DNA of 64,000 nucleotides from Polynucleobacter parvulilacunae. Its GTDB lineage: Bacteria; Pseudomonadota; Gammaproteobacteria; Burkholderiales; Burkholderiaceae. Shown here in pieces: positions 41,192 to 50,467 of this stretch (its first letter is position 1; each line of letters starts with the position of its first letter). The stretch covers positions 248,001 through 312,000 of the forward strand of contig NZ_JACVPW010000013.1 of assembly GCF_018881715.1 (NCBI RefSeq), read 5' to 3'. The notes beneath the pieces were generated by a model. That model had not been told where the DNA came from. It worked only from the letters and a program-made list of their open reading frames with translations, and did not search any database. A program made the translations under genes and the position numbers.

Positions 41192-41986
41192 ATGCTTAAT
41201 ACACGTCAAATTTTCTCCTTCAGCCTTCTCGGTGCTGCACTTCTCTCAGCAAATGTGATGGCTCAAAACGCTGTCATCGTTAACGGCAAGTCCATTCCAA
41301 AAGCCCAGTTAGATAAGTTGGTACAACGTTCTGGACAACCTGATAACCCACAGGTACGTGATCAAGCCCGCGAAATGCTAGTTACACGTGAATTGGTTTT
41401 GCAAGAAGCTGACAAGCGTGGTGTGATTCAAAAAGAAATGGTTCGCGAACAATTAGAGCAAGCGCGTATGGGTGTTTTGATTGGTGCCGTATTTGAAGAC
41501 TACGTAGAAAAAGAAGGTGTTGCTGAAGCGGATCTCAAGGCTGCTTATGATTCTGTAAAAGCGCAATATACCGGCAAGGAATATCACGTCGAGCACATCT
41601 TGGTTGAGAAAGAATCTGATGCTAAAGCCATTACTGCTCAATTAAAAGCTGGCGCAAACTTTGAAGAAATTGCTAAAGCTAAATCATTAGATCCTGGTTC
41701 AGCTAAAAATGGCGGCGATCTTGGCTGGGTTAGCGATAAAGCCTTGGTTCCAGAGTTCTCCAAAGCCATGGTTCAACTGAAGAATGGTCAAATCACTGAT
41801 AAGCCAGTGAAGTCACAATTTGGCTGGCACATTATTAAGGTGATTGATTCTCGGGACGTTAAAGCCCCGAGCATGGAAGAGTTGAAGGATCAATTAAAGC
41901 AAATGATCGTTGCTGATAAGAATTGGCAAAAGGCAAAGTTTTCAGAGATGATGCAAAAACTCCGCGCTAAGGCAAAGATTCAATAA
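41192..41986 (+). CDS. Secreted parvulin-type peptidylprolyl isomerase
   Basis: A 264-aa periplasmic parvulin: signal peptide ending SANVMAQNAVIV, an N-terminal helical chaperone region like PrsA/SurA (VNGKSIPKAQLDKLVQRSGQ), and one PpiC domain with EYHVEHILVEKESDAKAI, SLDPGSAKNGGDLGWV and FGWHIIKVIDSR, the canonical parvulin residues. It is followed by a conserved tail (PSMEELKDQLKQMI). It may cover the isomerase function that the PpiD-like protein in this window lacks. It lies 48 bp after the bolA-like gene. Confidence 0.93.
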   Translation: MLNTRQIFSFSLLGAALLSANVMAQNAVIVNGKSIPKAQLDKLVQRSGQPDNPQVRDQAREMLVTRELVLQEADKRGVIQKEMVREQLEQARMGVLIGAVFEDYVEKEGVAEADLKAAYDSVKAQYTGKEYHVEHILVEKESDAKAITAQLKAGANFEEIAKAKSLDPGSAKNGGDLGWVSDKALVPEFSKAMVQLKNGQITDKPVKSQFGWHIIKVIDSRDVKAPSMEELKDQLKQMIVADKNWQKAKFSEMMQKLRAKAKIQ

Positions 41987-42001
41987 AACACATTATTCGT
42001 T

Positions 42002-43159
42002 TTATCTGGCGGGATAGCGTCGCGGTCTGAGTTTCTGGATTGCCATGCCCGCCAGTCCACATGCAAATGCGGACATCACAAAAACATCTCTAGGCTGAGA
42101 AGCTTCCCATATCCAGCCAGCACATAGTCCACCAAGCGTTCCTCCAAGACCATAAGAGATCGTGGCCATGAGAGCCTGCCCCCTAGCTTGTACGGGACCT
42201 GTAAACCAACGTTGCAATAGTTTGGTGGCGGCACTATGATGCGCGGCAAAAGTACCGGCATGCATTAATTGCGCCACTATCAGTACAGATGTGAATGGCA
42301 AAAAGGCGATCAAAATAAATCGAATAACACCAACACCAAATGCAGCTTGCAGAATTACCTCGGCATCAACCCTGCTCAAGATTTTGCTCTGAAAATAGAA
42401 GAAAACCACTTCAGCAAATACTCCCAAAGCCCAAAATAGACCGATCTGAAATTTATCGTATCCCAGGTCGGCAAGATAGAGAGAATAAAAAACATACAAA
42501 GAGGCGTGTGCAAAAATCATGAAGAAGCCTGATACCAGGAACCACCTAACATCAGGGTTAAAGAGCACCACCATCAGTTCGCCCTTCACCATTTTGCGCC
42601 GCTCCATCCTCGGTTCATGCAAGCAAAAGGTAATTAAGGCCAAGCCAAGTAAAACGATTGTTCCCACGATTGGATATAACTCAATAGTCCTGCGTTGGAA
42701 TAACTCCCCCGCTGCCAATACCATGGCAATAAAGCCAATAGAGCCCCATAGGCGCAAACGACCATAGCGCTTATCAAAGGAATTGTCTTTATATAAAGCA
42801 TGAATAGTGGCGGATTCGCCAAGTGGCATCAGGCTGCTAAGGATGGTGTGTAAAACAAACATCCAAATAAAAAATCCAATGTAACTATGTAAAAAATAGA
42901 TACATAAGAAAACAATTGCGGCGAGGCAGGCGCAGAATCGAATGATGCTAATGCGATTAGAAAGATAGTCTGATAACCAGCCCCAAGAGAACGGACCAAC
43001 AATGCGGGTAATCTGTAGCATGGACATTAATGCAGCGATTTCTATAACGCTAAATCCGCGCTCTAAAAAAAAGAGACTGGCATACGGAGACACCAATCCA
43101 ACATAAGCGAAATATAAAAAGAAAAAGGACCCGAAGGCCCAGCGAAGCGAAGGCGTCAT
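42002..43159 (-). CDS. Major facilitator superfamily transporter (HcaT/YcaD-like)
   Basis: A 385-aa twelve-helix carrier of the MFS_1-like family. The first half has a proton-antiporter-like region, GPFSWGWLSDYLSNRISIIR, between helices 2 and 3; the second half repeats the pattern in GLFWALGVFAEVVFFYFQS. A related branch includes the phenylpropionate permease HcaT, but the substrate here is unknown. It lies 12 bp after aroC on the same strand and is convergent with the parvulin gene. Confidence 0.88.
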   Translation of the reverse strand: MTPSLRWAFGSFFFLYFAYVGLVSPYASLFFLERGFSVIEIAALMSMLQITRIVGPFSWGWLSDYLSNRISIIRFCACLAAIVFLCIYFLHSYIGFFIWMFVLHTILSSLMPLGESATIHALYKDNSFDKRYGRLRLWGSIGFIAMVLAAGELFQRRTIELYPIVGTIVLLGLALITFCLHEPRMERRKMVKGELMVVLFNPDVRWFLVSGFFMIFAHASLYVFYSLYLADLGYDKFQIGLFWALGVFAEVVFFYFQSKILSRVDAEVILQAAFGVGVIRFILIAFLPFTSVLIVAQLMHAGTFAAHHSAATKLLQRWFTGPVQARGQALMATISYGLGGTLGGLCAGWIWEASQPRDVFVMSAFACGLAGMAIQKLRPRRYPAR

Positions 43160-43171
43160 CTAATAAACCAA

Positions 43172-44284
43172 TTAATCGCGATATGCGCCTGGTTGTAAAG
43201 CCGGAATGGATGAAGCCCCTGAAACATCAGCGCATTGAGCACGGTGACGCAAGGCATGATCCATTAAAACCAATGCCAACATTGCTTCTGCAATCGGAGT
43301 GGCCCGAATGCCAACACAAGGGTCGTGCCGACCTTTAGTTTGAACAGTAATCGGCTTGCCATTCAAATCAATAGACTGCTTGGGGCTCATAATGCTCGAG
43401 GTTGGTTTGATGGCAATCGAAACACGTAAGTCTTGGCCGCTGCTAATGCCGCCCAGAGTACCGCCAGAGTTATTACTTGCAAAACCGTCGGGATGGAGCT
43501 CATCACCATGCTCGCTACCACGTTGAGCTACGGATTTAAAGCCAGCGCCAATTTCAACGCCCTTGACAGCATTAATACCCATCATGGCATGTGCAATATC
43601 GGCATCTAACTTATCAAATAAAGGCTCTCCCAAGCCAGTAGGAACATTGCGAGCTCTAACTTCGATGCGCGCACCGCAAGAGTCCCCTGCTTTGCGCAAT
43701 TCGTCCATATAGCTTTCTAATTGCGGAATGATCTCGGCATTTGCGGCAAAGAATGGATTATTTTCAATTTGAGCAGCATCCTGAAATGGAATTTCAAGAT
43801 CGCCCAATTGACTCATGTAGCCATAAAATTCAGTGCCATATTTTTCATGTAACCATTTTTTTGCAATCGCTGCTGCAGCTACAACGGGAGCAGTTAAACG
43901 TGCAGACGATCTTCCACCACCGCGCGGATCGCGAATGCCATATTTATTTTGGTATGCATAGTCAGCATGACCAGGTCGGAAGGTCTGCAGTATGTCGCCA
44001 TAGTCTTGGCTACGCTGATCGGTATTGCGAATTAATAAGGCAATAGGTGTACCGGTAGTTTTACCTTCAAACACCCCGGAGAGGATCTCAACCTTGTCTT
44101 CTTCTTTACGCTGGGTAACATGACGTGATGTACCAGGTTTGCGGCGATCTAAGTCAAGCTGGATATCCGCCTCAGACAGCTCCATGCCCGGTGGGCAGCC
44201 ATCGACAACAGCCCCTATTGCGGGACCGTGGGATTCACCAAAGGTGGTAACAGTAAAAAGGAGGCCTAAAGTATTTCCTGACAT
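43172..44284 (-). CDS. aroC: Chorismate synthase
   Basis: The last enzyme of the shikimate pathway, making chorismate from EPSP with FMN. The family signatures are [45 protein letters not shown] and the segment containing GIGAGF-like [21 protein letters not shown]. At 370 aa it is complete. The family start [17 protein letters not shown] is present at the N-terminus. It lies upstream of the MFS gene in the same direction. Confidence 0.97.
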   Translation of the reverse strand: MSGNTLGLLFTVTTFGESHGPAIGAVVDGCPPGMELSEADIQLDLDRRKPGTSRHVTQRKEEDKVEILSGVFEGKTTGTPIALLIRNTDQRSQDYGDILQTFRPGHADYAYQNKYGIRDPRGGGRSSARLTAPVVAAAAIAKKWLHEKYGTEFYGYMSQLGDLEIPFQDAAQIENNPFFAANAEIIPQLESYMDELRKAGDSCGARIEVRARNVPTGLGEPLFDKLDADIAHAMMGINAVKGVEIGAGFKSVAQRGSEHGDELHPDGFASNNSGGTLGGISSGQDLRVSIAIKPTSSIMSPKQSIDLNGKPITVQTKGRHDPCVGIRATPIAEAMLALVLMDHALRHRAQCADVSGASSIPALQPGAYRD

Positions 44285-44326
44285 ACCAACATTATGTCAT
44301 TGGTCAGAAAATGAGGCTAGGAGATA

Positions 44327-44782
44327 CTAAGAAGGTGCTTTTTCAGTATCTTCCGGCCAATCACGAATATAGGCCTTAAGCATCGTGTTTTCAAAGTCCT
44401 GGGCTTCAACTACGGATTTTGCTACGTCATAGAAGGAAATAACCCCCATCAGCATTTTTTGGTCCACTACCGGTAAATAACGGGCGTGGTCTACCAACAT
44501 CATGCGACGGACTTCGTCGATCTCAGTTTCCATATTGCATGTCAAGGGCTTTTGATTCATTACAGAGCTCACTTGAAGGCCTTCAAGCTTGCCATGATGT
44601 TTAGCTAAGGCAGCAATAACTTCGCGGAAAGTCAGAATACCAACCAGCTTGTCGTATTCCATCACAACCAAAGAACCAATATCGTGCTCACTCATTACTA
44701 GCACCGCTGTTTGAAGTGCAGTATCAGGAGCCACTGTAAAAAGGGTGCTTCCTTTGACGCGTAATATGTCACGAACTTTCAT
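44327..44782 (-). CDS. Protein with two CBS domains
   Basis: A 151-aa soluble protein made only of two CBS domains: VRDILRVKGSTLFTVAPDTALQTAVLVMSEHDIGSLVV and the second with VSSVMNQKPLTCNMETEIDEVRRMMLVDHARYLPVVD. CBS pairs bind adenosine nucleotides and act as energy sensors. No attached enzyme domain is present. It is 42 bp upstream of aroC on the same strand; a regulatory partner is not obvious. Confidence 0.92.
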   Translation of the reverse strand: MKVRDILRVKGSTLFTVAPDTALQTAVLVMSEHDIGSLVVMEYDKLVGILTFREVIAALAKHHGKLEGLQVSSVMNQKPLTCNMETEIDEVRRMMLVDHARYLPVVDQKMLMGVISFYDVAKSVVEAQDFENTMLKAYIRDWPEDTEKAPS

Positions 44783-44861
44783 TTGGTCTCCGTAAAACGA
44801 TGCATTTATAACCCCAATATAGACTTAAGAACTCTTTGAATCAAGGGCTTAAACCCAAGAT

Positions 44862-45710
44862 TTAGTAACGAATAACCCTAATGAAGCCACTTCGGATATC
44901 GGGTAAATTGGCTACCAAGACCGCCCCAGTCAAGGTAATCCACCAGGTTAAATAGATCCAGGTAAGGCCCAAAGGAAAGATGGCAAATGCTCCATATACG
45001 GTTTTATAAAAGGCCGTATTACTCAAGAAAATAGCAAACCCAAATTTCATTAATTCAAAGGCAAGCGCTGCCACCAATGCTCCAGTGAATGCATCACGCC
45101 ACAATATCTTCGCGTATGGGAGGATTTTGTAGACCACGGCATACACCAAAATTGCAAGGCAAATCGGGGCAATTGTTGCAACTAATTTGAATCCAATTGA
45201 AACCGCACTAATCCACCCTTCTGATGCACTGAATAAAACACCGCTTAAGTAAATCCCGATACCTAGCAATATGGGCCCCAAGATTGTTGCGGCACTATAT
45301 ATGACAATTTTTTTATACAGCGGTCTGCTTAAGGTGACTTTAAAGATTTGATTAAAGGCGCCCTCAATTACTGCCAACGTCATGATCGTCGTAATGATCA
45401 AACCCGCCAAGCCTGCAAAGGTTAGTCCTCTGGCTTGGGATGAAAATTGATCTAGATAGATAAATACCTGCTGATTGATACCACCAGGCATATAGGTCTC
45501 AAGCAACCAAGATTTAAAAGCATTCTTAATTTGAATGACGCTGGGAAGATAGCCAATTAGGATAGTGGCTATAGTCACCATTGGAACCATGGATAAAGTG
45601 GTTGTAAAGGCTAAGCTAGCAGCGATTTGCTTCAAATTTTGGCCGCGATTGCGCTCCCAGATCTCTTTAGCCAGAGAGAGCCATAATTGGGGGTTGCGAA
45701 TAAGGCGCAT
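44862..45710 (-). CDS. YihY/UPF0761 inner-membrane protein (formerly RNase BN-like)
   Basis: A 282-aa membrane protein with about six helices. The conserved start SLAFTTTLSMVPMVTIATILIGYLP, the ITTIMTLAVIEGAFNQIF block and the C-terminal YGAFAIFPLGLTWIYLTWWITLTGAVLVA are typical of the YihY/BrkB family. The name RNase BN for this family is historical and wrong. Function is not established; envelope transport has been proposed. Divergent from wrbA with a 16-bp gap. Confidence 0.9.
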   Translation of the reverse strand: MRLIRNPQLWLSLAKEIWERNRGQNLKQIAASLAFTTTLSMVPMVTIATILIGYLPSVIQIKNAFKSWLLETYMPGGINQQVFIYLDQFSSQARGLTFAGLAGLIITTIMTLAVIEGAFNQIFKVTLSRPLYKKIVIYSAATILGPILLGIGIYLSGVLFSASEGWISAVSIGFKLVATIAPICLAILVYAVVYKILPYAKILWRDAFTGALVAALAFELMKFGFAIFLSNTAFYKTVYGAFAIFPLGLTWIYLTWWITLTGAVLVANLPDIRSGFIRVIRY

Positions 45711-45723
45711 CGCCGTATCATAA

Positions 45724-46341
<618 letters not shown>

Positions 46342-46358
46342 GCTGTCTCATATTCATC

Positions 46359-46742
46359 ATGATGAAAAAGTTCCTAGAAAAAAATCCTTACCAACTAATT
46401 GCTACCGCAGCCTTCATCGATCTATTTATTCTTTGCGTCTCTTGGGAATGGTTTATCTCACCCCTTCGGCCTGGTGGCTCATGGTTAATCTTGAAGGGTC
46501 TTCCTCTCTTGTTTGCTATACCTGGGATATGGAAAGGCAAGGTTTACACCATGCAGTGGGCATCCATGCTGATATTGCTTTATGTCACCGAAGGCCTCGT
46601 ACGCATTTTGGAAACAGGCACTAACTTTTGGCTTGCAGTTTTTGAGACGATTCTTTCTACGGTAGGTTTTGTTTGCCTGTTAATGTATTTGAAACCGATC
46701 AAGAAGGAAGCTAAGGCCCTTAAGAAGATGTCAGTAAAGTAA
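46359..46742 (+). CDS. DUF2069 inner-membrane protein
   Basis: A 127-aa membrane protein with four hydrophobic helices. The conserved segment WFISPLRPGGSWLILKGLPLLFAIPGIWKGKVYTMQWASMLILLY is the DUF2069 signature, and the end is basic (KEAKALKKMSVK). Function is unknown. It lies between wrbA (17 bp) and an FAD dehydrogenase (2-bp gap), which suggests one operon. Confidence 0.88.
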   Translation: MMKKFLEKNPYQLIATAAFIDLFILCVSWEWFISPLRPGGSWLILKGLPLLFAIPGIWKGKVYTMQWASMLILLYVTEGLVRILETGTNFWLAVFETILSTVGFVCLLMYLKPIKKEAKALKKMSVK

Positions 46743-46744
46743 GT

Positions 46745-48160
46745 ATGCAGAACTTCATTAATAACCTGTCTGCAGTGTTAGAGAAAAAATATATTCTTAC
46801 CGCAGATGAGGATAAAGCACCCTTCTTGACCGATTGGCGAAAACGGTACACCGGAAAAGCACTTGCAGTGCTTCTGCCTGCTACCAGTGCTGAAGTTGCT
46901 GATATTGTGAAGTTGTGCTCTCAGCATCGGGTGGCGTTAGTTCCCCAAGGTGGTCATACTGGCTTCTGCGGGGGAGCTACTCCTGATACCAGCGGCAAGC
47001 AAATCATTCTCAATCTCAAGCGCATGAATCAGGTCCGAGAGATTGATATTGCCAATCAAACTATTACGCTTGAGGCTGGCTGCATCTTGCAGACCGTTCA
47101 AGAAAAAGCGGCGGAACAAGGATTTCTATTTCCGCTAAGTCTAGGTGCTGAAGGTAGCTGCATGATTGGTGGCAACTTAGCTACTAATGCAGGCGGCACG
47201 AATGTACTGCGCTACGGTAATGCGCGCGATCTCTGTTTGGGCCTAGAAGTAGTTACAGCCAAAGGCGAGATTTGGAATGGTATTAAAGGATTGCGCAAGG
47301 ATAATACGGGCTACGATTTGAGAGATTTGTTTGTAGGATCCGAGGGGACTTTAGGCATCATCACCTTGGCAGTAATGAAGTTGTATCCACTTCCCATTTC
47401 TCAATGGACTACTTTGGTTGCCTGCGCAACAGTTGCAGACTCCATTGCACTTCTCAATCTGTTTCAAAAACGGGCAACGTCTTTATTGACTGGTTTTGAA
47501 ATGATGACGCAAGAATCTTTGGATTTAAATGAAAAACACTTCCCTCAAATGGCAAATCCATTGCAAGGAAAACCTCCATTTACCGTACTCATTGAGTTGT
47601 CAGATCATGAGAGCGAAGACCACGTAAGACAACTCCTGGAAACTATTTTGGAAGAAGCTTTTGAATCCAAGTTGATTGGTGATGCGGTAATTGCTAGCAA
47701 TTTAAGTCAAGCAAATGCGTTTTGGCATATGCGTGAGCACATCACTTTGGCCCAAGCCGAGGAAGGTGCAAACTTAAAACACGACATCACCATCCCCCTT
47801 TCATCCCTGGATAGCTTTATCCAAGAAACGGATGCTTTGATGAGGGCTAACTATCCAGGCGTCAGAATCATCAATTTTGGACATTTGGGGGACGGAAACC
47901 TGCACTACAACATTGCCCCACCCTTAGATGCTGACCCCAAATCATTTAATGAGGCCAATGAAAAGCCGATACATGAGCTTGTTTATGCCCAGGTTGAGCG
48001 TTGTAATGGCTCAATTTCGGCTGAACATGGGGTAGGACAGCTCAAATTGGACAACCTAAGGGCTCATAAGGGCGAAGTAGCCCACGAGCTCATGATGACC
48101 TTAAAAAGGGCCTTAGACCCCCAAAATATCCTTAATCCCCACAAAGTCGTCTCGATTTAA
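46745..48160 (+). CDS. FAD-binding D-2-hydroxyacid dehydrogenase (GlcD/DLD type)
   Basis: A VAO-type flavoprotein oxidising D-2-hydroxy acids such as D-lactate or D-2-hydroxyglutarate. The FAD pyrophosphate loop is VPQGGHTGFCGGATPD, the second FAD segment is LGAEGSCMIGGNLATNAGG with GSEGTLGIIT, and the C-terminal domain carries the metal/substrate residues INFGHLGDGNLHYN and SISAEHGVGQLK. It is 471 aa. The substrate cannot be assigned from sequence alone. It is the last gene of the wrbA-DUF2069 unit, and no strong terminator separates it from the next promoter. Confidence 0.9.
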   Translation: MQNFINNLSAVLEKKYILTADEDKAPFLTDWRKRYTGKALAVLLPATSAEVADIVKLCSQHRVALVPQGGHTGFCGGATPDTSGKQIILNLKRMNQVREIDIANQTITLEAGCILQTVQEKAAEQGFLFPLSLGAEGSCMIGGNLATNAGGTNVLRYGNARDLCLGLEVVTAKGEIWNGIKGLRKDNTGYDLRDLFVGSEGTLGIITLAVMKLYPLPISQWTTLVACATVADSIALLNLFQKRATSLLTGFEMMTQESLDLNEKHFPQMANPLQGKPPFTVLIELSDHESEDHVRQLLETILEEAFESKLIGDAVIASNLSQANAFWHMREHITLAQAEEGANLKHDITIPLSSLDSFIQETDALMRANYPGVRIINFGHLGDGNLHYNIAPPLDADPKSFNEANEKPIHELVYAQVERCNGSISAEHGVGQLKLDNLRAHKGEVAHELMMTLKRALDPQNILNPHKVVSI

Positions 48161-48187
48161 AAAAATTAAGGGTTTTTTAATAAATAT

Positions 48188-48218
48188 TTTGTAATTTGTG
48201 TCATCTCGACCCCATTTA
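48188..48218 (+). promoter_or_regulatory. Candidate sigma32 (heat-shock) promoter of the 61-aa orphan gene
   Basis: The sequence is TTTGTAA, 15-nt spacer, CCCCATTTA. The -10 box is a perfect match to the sigma32 consensus CCCCATNTA, and the -35 agrees with CTTGAAA at five of seven positions. The predicted transcript start falls about 25 nt before the start codon. The call is by eye. Confidence 0.55.
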
Positions 48219-48249
48219 CAGGCGTTGTATGGTCATGGAGGTGACAAAT

Positions 48250-48435
48250 ATGTCAACAAGACTCAAACGTTGGGCCCGTGCAATTCAAGAGATCGACTTG
48301 TCCAAAAGGACGCCTGAGGTCGCGATTGGCTACTTAGATAGCAAATATCGTGACATTGCTTGGCGCTATATCCGCATTCTTGGCTTTGAGCGCACTATCA
48401 GCTTCATGGCTAGCAATAATTTTCACCCAGAGTGA
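48250..48435 (+). CDS. Small orphan protein, 61 aa, unknown function
   Basis: The ORF track begins at 48196, but the ATG at 48250 (MSTRLKRWARAIQEID) is preferred because it sits 7 nt after a strong ggaggtga ribosome binding site and because the predicted promoter overlaps the earlier codons. The protein is basic at the N-terminus and has a conserved-looking core (RTPEVAIGYLDSKYRDIAWRYIRILGFERT) rich in aromatic and hydrophobic residues, predicted mostly helical; it has no signal peptide. It does not match a family I know. Its own terminator follows directly, so it is a one-gene transcription unit. The codon use resembles its neighbours. Confidence 0.75.
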   Translation: MSTRLKRWARAIQEIDLSKRTPEVAIGYLDSKYRDIAWRYIRILGFERTISFMASNNFHPE

Positions 48436-48442
48436 TAGTTAA

Positions 48443-48476
48443 AACCCTAAATAATTGATTTATTTAGGGTTTTTTT
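48443..48476 (+). terminator. Rho-independent terminator of the 61-aa orphan gene
   Basis: aaccctaaataa-ttgat-ttatttagggtt is a perfect 12-bp stem followed by a T-run of about six. It starts 7 nt after the stop codon of the small gene and can also help end the converging hydrolase gene. Confidence 0.88.
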
Positions 48477-48495
48477 CTAAGCCGCCTCTTTGCTT

Positions 48496-49389
48496 TTAGC
48501 CAAAGAATTTCTTGGCCTCTGCCAGCAGTAGTTCAGGGACCTCTTCGGGAATATAGTGCCCACTAGGAACGGCCATTCCTGAGACATCAAGGGCGACCTC
48601 TTTCCAGTCCTCAATTGGTTTAAAGCACTTATTTACTAGGCCATGCTCTCCCCATAGGACCTTTATGGGCATTTTCAGCCGCTTACCGGCAACACGATCC
48701 GCGCGATCGTGCATAAGATCAATAGTGGCCGCAGCACGATAGTCTTCACACATTGCATGCATGCTTTCAGAATTGCTAGCACCAGCTAAATATTCCGCCC
48801 ACCGTTCTGGAGTAAATATTCCGGTGCCAGCATGTCTACCCATATGATTTTTTAACCAATACTCTGGGTTGGCGCCAATCATTGTTTCTGGAACTGGCTC
48901 TGGCTGAATCAGGAAGAACCAATGCAAATATCCCTTGGCGAACTCCATTGTGGTGTTGTCATACATCTTTAGGGTTGGTGAAATATCCAAGACCATTAAA
49001 CGCAACACACCTTCAGGAAAGTCCATTGCTAAGCGATGAGAGACTCTTCCGCCCCTATCGTGACCAAGCAAGAAGAATTGATCAAACCCCAAACTCTTCA
49101 TCAACGCATGCTGATCTGCTGCCATGGATCTTTTTGAATATGAAGAGTGATCTGCTTTTCCATGCGGCTTTGAGGAGGCGCCATATCCTCGCAAATCCGC
49201 AGCAACAACCGTAAATTGTTTTGCTAACTCCGGAGCCACCATGCTCCAGATTGCTTTAGTTTGTGGAAACCCATGGAGCAAAAGTAAAGGAGGACCATTA
49301 CCGCCGATCAGGTAGGAGATCTCGATGGATCCATCTTCAGAGTCAGTGGTAAATTTTTTGGCTTCAAAGCCAGGGAAAGAAACAGACAT
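48496..49389 (-). CDS. Haloacetate (fluoroacetate) dehalogenase-like alpha/beta hydrolase
   Basis: A 297-aa hydrolase. The nucleophile is Asp at about 111 in LGHDRGGRVSHRLAMDFPE, accompanied by Arg112 and Arg115, which bind the carboxylate in fluoroacetate dehalogenase. The His156-Trp157 pair in YLHWFFLIQPEPVPETM is the halide pocket of that family, and EDYRAAATIDLMHDRAD and SGHYIPEEVPE (catalytic His) complete the pattern. It also has the HGFPQTKAIW oxyanion block. This is a closer match to fluoroacetate dehalogenases than to epoxide hydrolases. The natural substrate in this organism is unknown. Confidence 0.82.
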   Translation of the reverse strand: MSVSFPGFEAKKFTTDSEDGSIEISYLIGGNGPPLLLLHGFPQTKAIWSMVAPELAKQFTVVAADLRGYGASSKPHGKADHSSYSKRSMAADQHALMKSLGFDQFFLLGHDRGGRVSHRLAMDFPEGVLRLMVLDISPTLKMYDNTTMEFAKGYLHWFFLIQPEPVPETMIGANPEYWLKNHMGRHAGTGIFTPERWAEYLAGASNSESMHAMCEDYRAAATIDLMHDRADRVAGKRLKMPIKVLWGEHGLVNKCFKPIEDWKEVALDVSGMAVPSGHYIPEEVPELLLAEAKKFFG

Positions 49390-49439
49390 CTTGCGCCTAA
49401 TAAGAAAGAGCCTCCTAAGAGGCCCTTGATATTTAAATA

Positions 49440-49703
49440 CTAACGATTCGCCATCGCCTGAATTTCAGCGACAGTCACATAGCCTTTATTTTCTGAATCA
49501 ATATAACTAAAGTTGCTATAGATGCGAGGCATGCATCCATTGGCCTCTTCTTTCGTTAATTTACCATCACGATTGATATCGCATTTAGCAAAACGCTCAG
49601 TAATTTCTTTATCACGTGAGGCATCATCTGCATGAGCGACAAGCGGTACGAGCATCAGTGAATTTAAGCCAGAAAAGATAATTAACTTAGAAAGTAATTT
49701 CAT
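49440..49703 (-). CDS. Secreted EF-hand protein
   Basis: An 87-aa protein with a signal peptide (IIFSGLNSLMLVPLVAHAD). The mature part has one clear EF-hand loop, DINRDGKLTKEE (calcium ligands D/N/D/K/E), and a second weaker one, DSENKGYVTVAE. It may be a calcium-binding periplasmic protein. It is 9 bp downstream of the DUF3313 lipoprotein gene on the same strand, so they are probably co-transcribed. Confidence 0.85.
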   Translation of the reverse strand: MKLLSKLIIFSGLNSLMLVPLVAHADDASRDKEITERFAKCDINRDGKLTKEEANGCMPRIYSNFSYIDSENKGYVTVAEIQAMANR

Positions 49704-49712
49704 GAGGGCTTC

Positions 49713-50396
49713 TTATTTGCCTGTTGGCGTTGGATTTGCAGACGTCTCTAATGCAGAGCGAACCACTTTCTTAGCCATTGCAACAAATGAGTCTGCTGAT
49801 CCAGCATTGGTTCTAAAAGATTCGCCTTGAACAGTAATTAAACCCTCGCCTAACAATTGTTTGGATTGGCTGTCCGTAATCTTGCTCTCAACCAAAAGTG
49901 CTGGGGTTTTGGAATTTACACCACCTGCATAAGCAGCTGCATTCATAGCCAAACCAATTGGAGTGAAATTCCAAGGCTGCAAACTATCTGTTGAGCTCTC
50001 AGCGCCAGTGATGCCGACTGAAATACGTGCAACGCCTGGTCCTGGTTTAGTAACAATTCTAATATTTCCACGGGCATTTACTGCTTCAACCATGGACGCC
50101 TGTAACGCGGCCTTTGCTTTATTAATCACATCAAGACTGACATCTTTAGTGGCATTTTGGTTTAGATAAATTGGGTCAAGAATCACTGCTGTATAGGAAC
50201 CCGGATTTATACCTGAAATTCGGTATCTCCAAACGCGTGTGTCCTTGTCATTTGTTGCCATCGGCACCAAAAGATTGTAGTCAGGCAAGAAACCTGATCT
50301 AGGCATTGATTCAGTAGCTAATTTAGGAGCATTGCTACATGCCGCCAAAGTGATTGCTGTAGCAAAAGAAGCCAACAATACGTTTATTTTTTTCAT
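49713..50396 (-). CDS. DUF3313 lipoprotein
   Basis: A 227-aa lipoprotein with lipobox LAAC after a hydrophobic stretch (VLLASFATAITLAAC). The DUF3313 region includes RSGFLPDYNLLVPM, YTAVILDPIYL and ISVGITGAESSTDSLQPWNFTPIG, with a Gly/Ala-rich end. It is predicted to sit in the outer membrane facing the periplasm. Function is unknown. It lies in a run of three small exported proteins. Confidence 0.85.
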   Translation of the reverse strand: MKKINVLLASFATAITLAACSNAPKLATESMPRSGFLPDYNLLVPMATNDKDTRVWRYRISGINPGSYTAVILDPIYLNQNATKDVSLDVINKAKAALQASMVEAVNARGNIRIVTKPGPGVARISVGITGAESSTDSLQPWNFTPIGLAMNAAAYAGGVNSKTPALLVESKITDSQSKQLLGEGLITVQGESFRTNAGSADSFVAMAKKVVRSALETSANPTPTGK

Positions 50397-50467
50397 AGCT
50401 ATTCCAAGGGTTTGGTTGAATTACTAAAGGGTAGTAATTACGTTAAGAGCATCATAACGATAACTAG

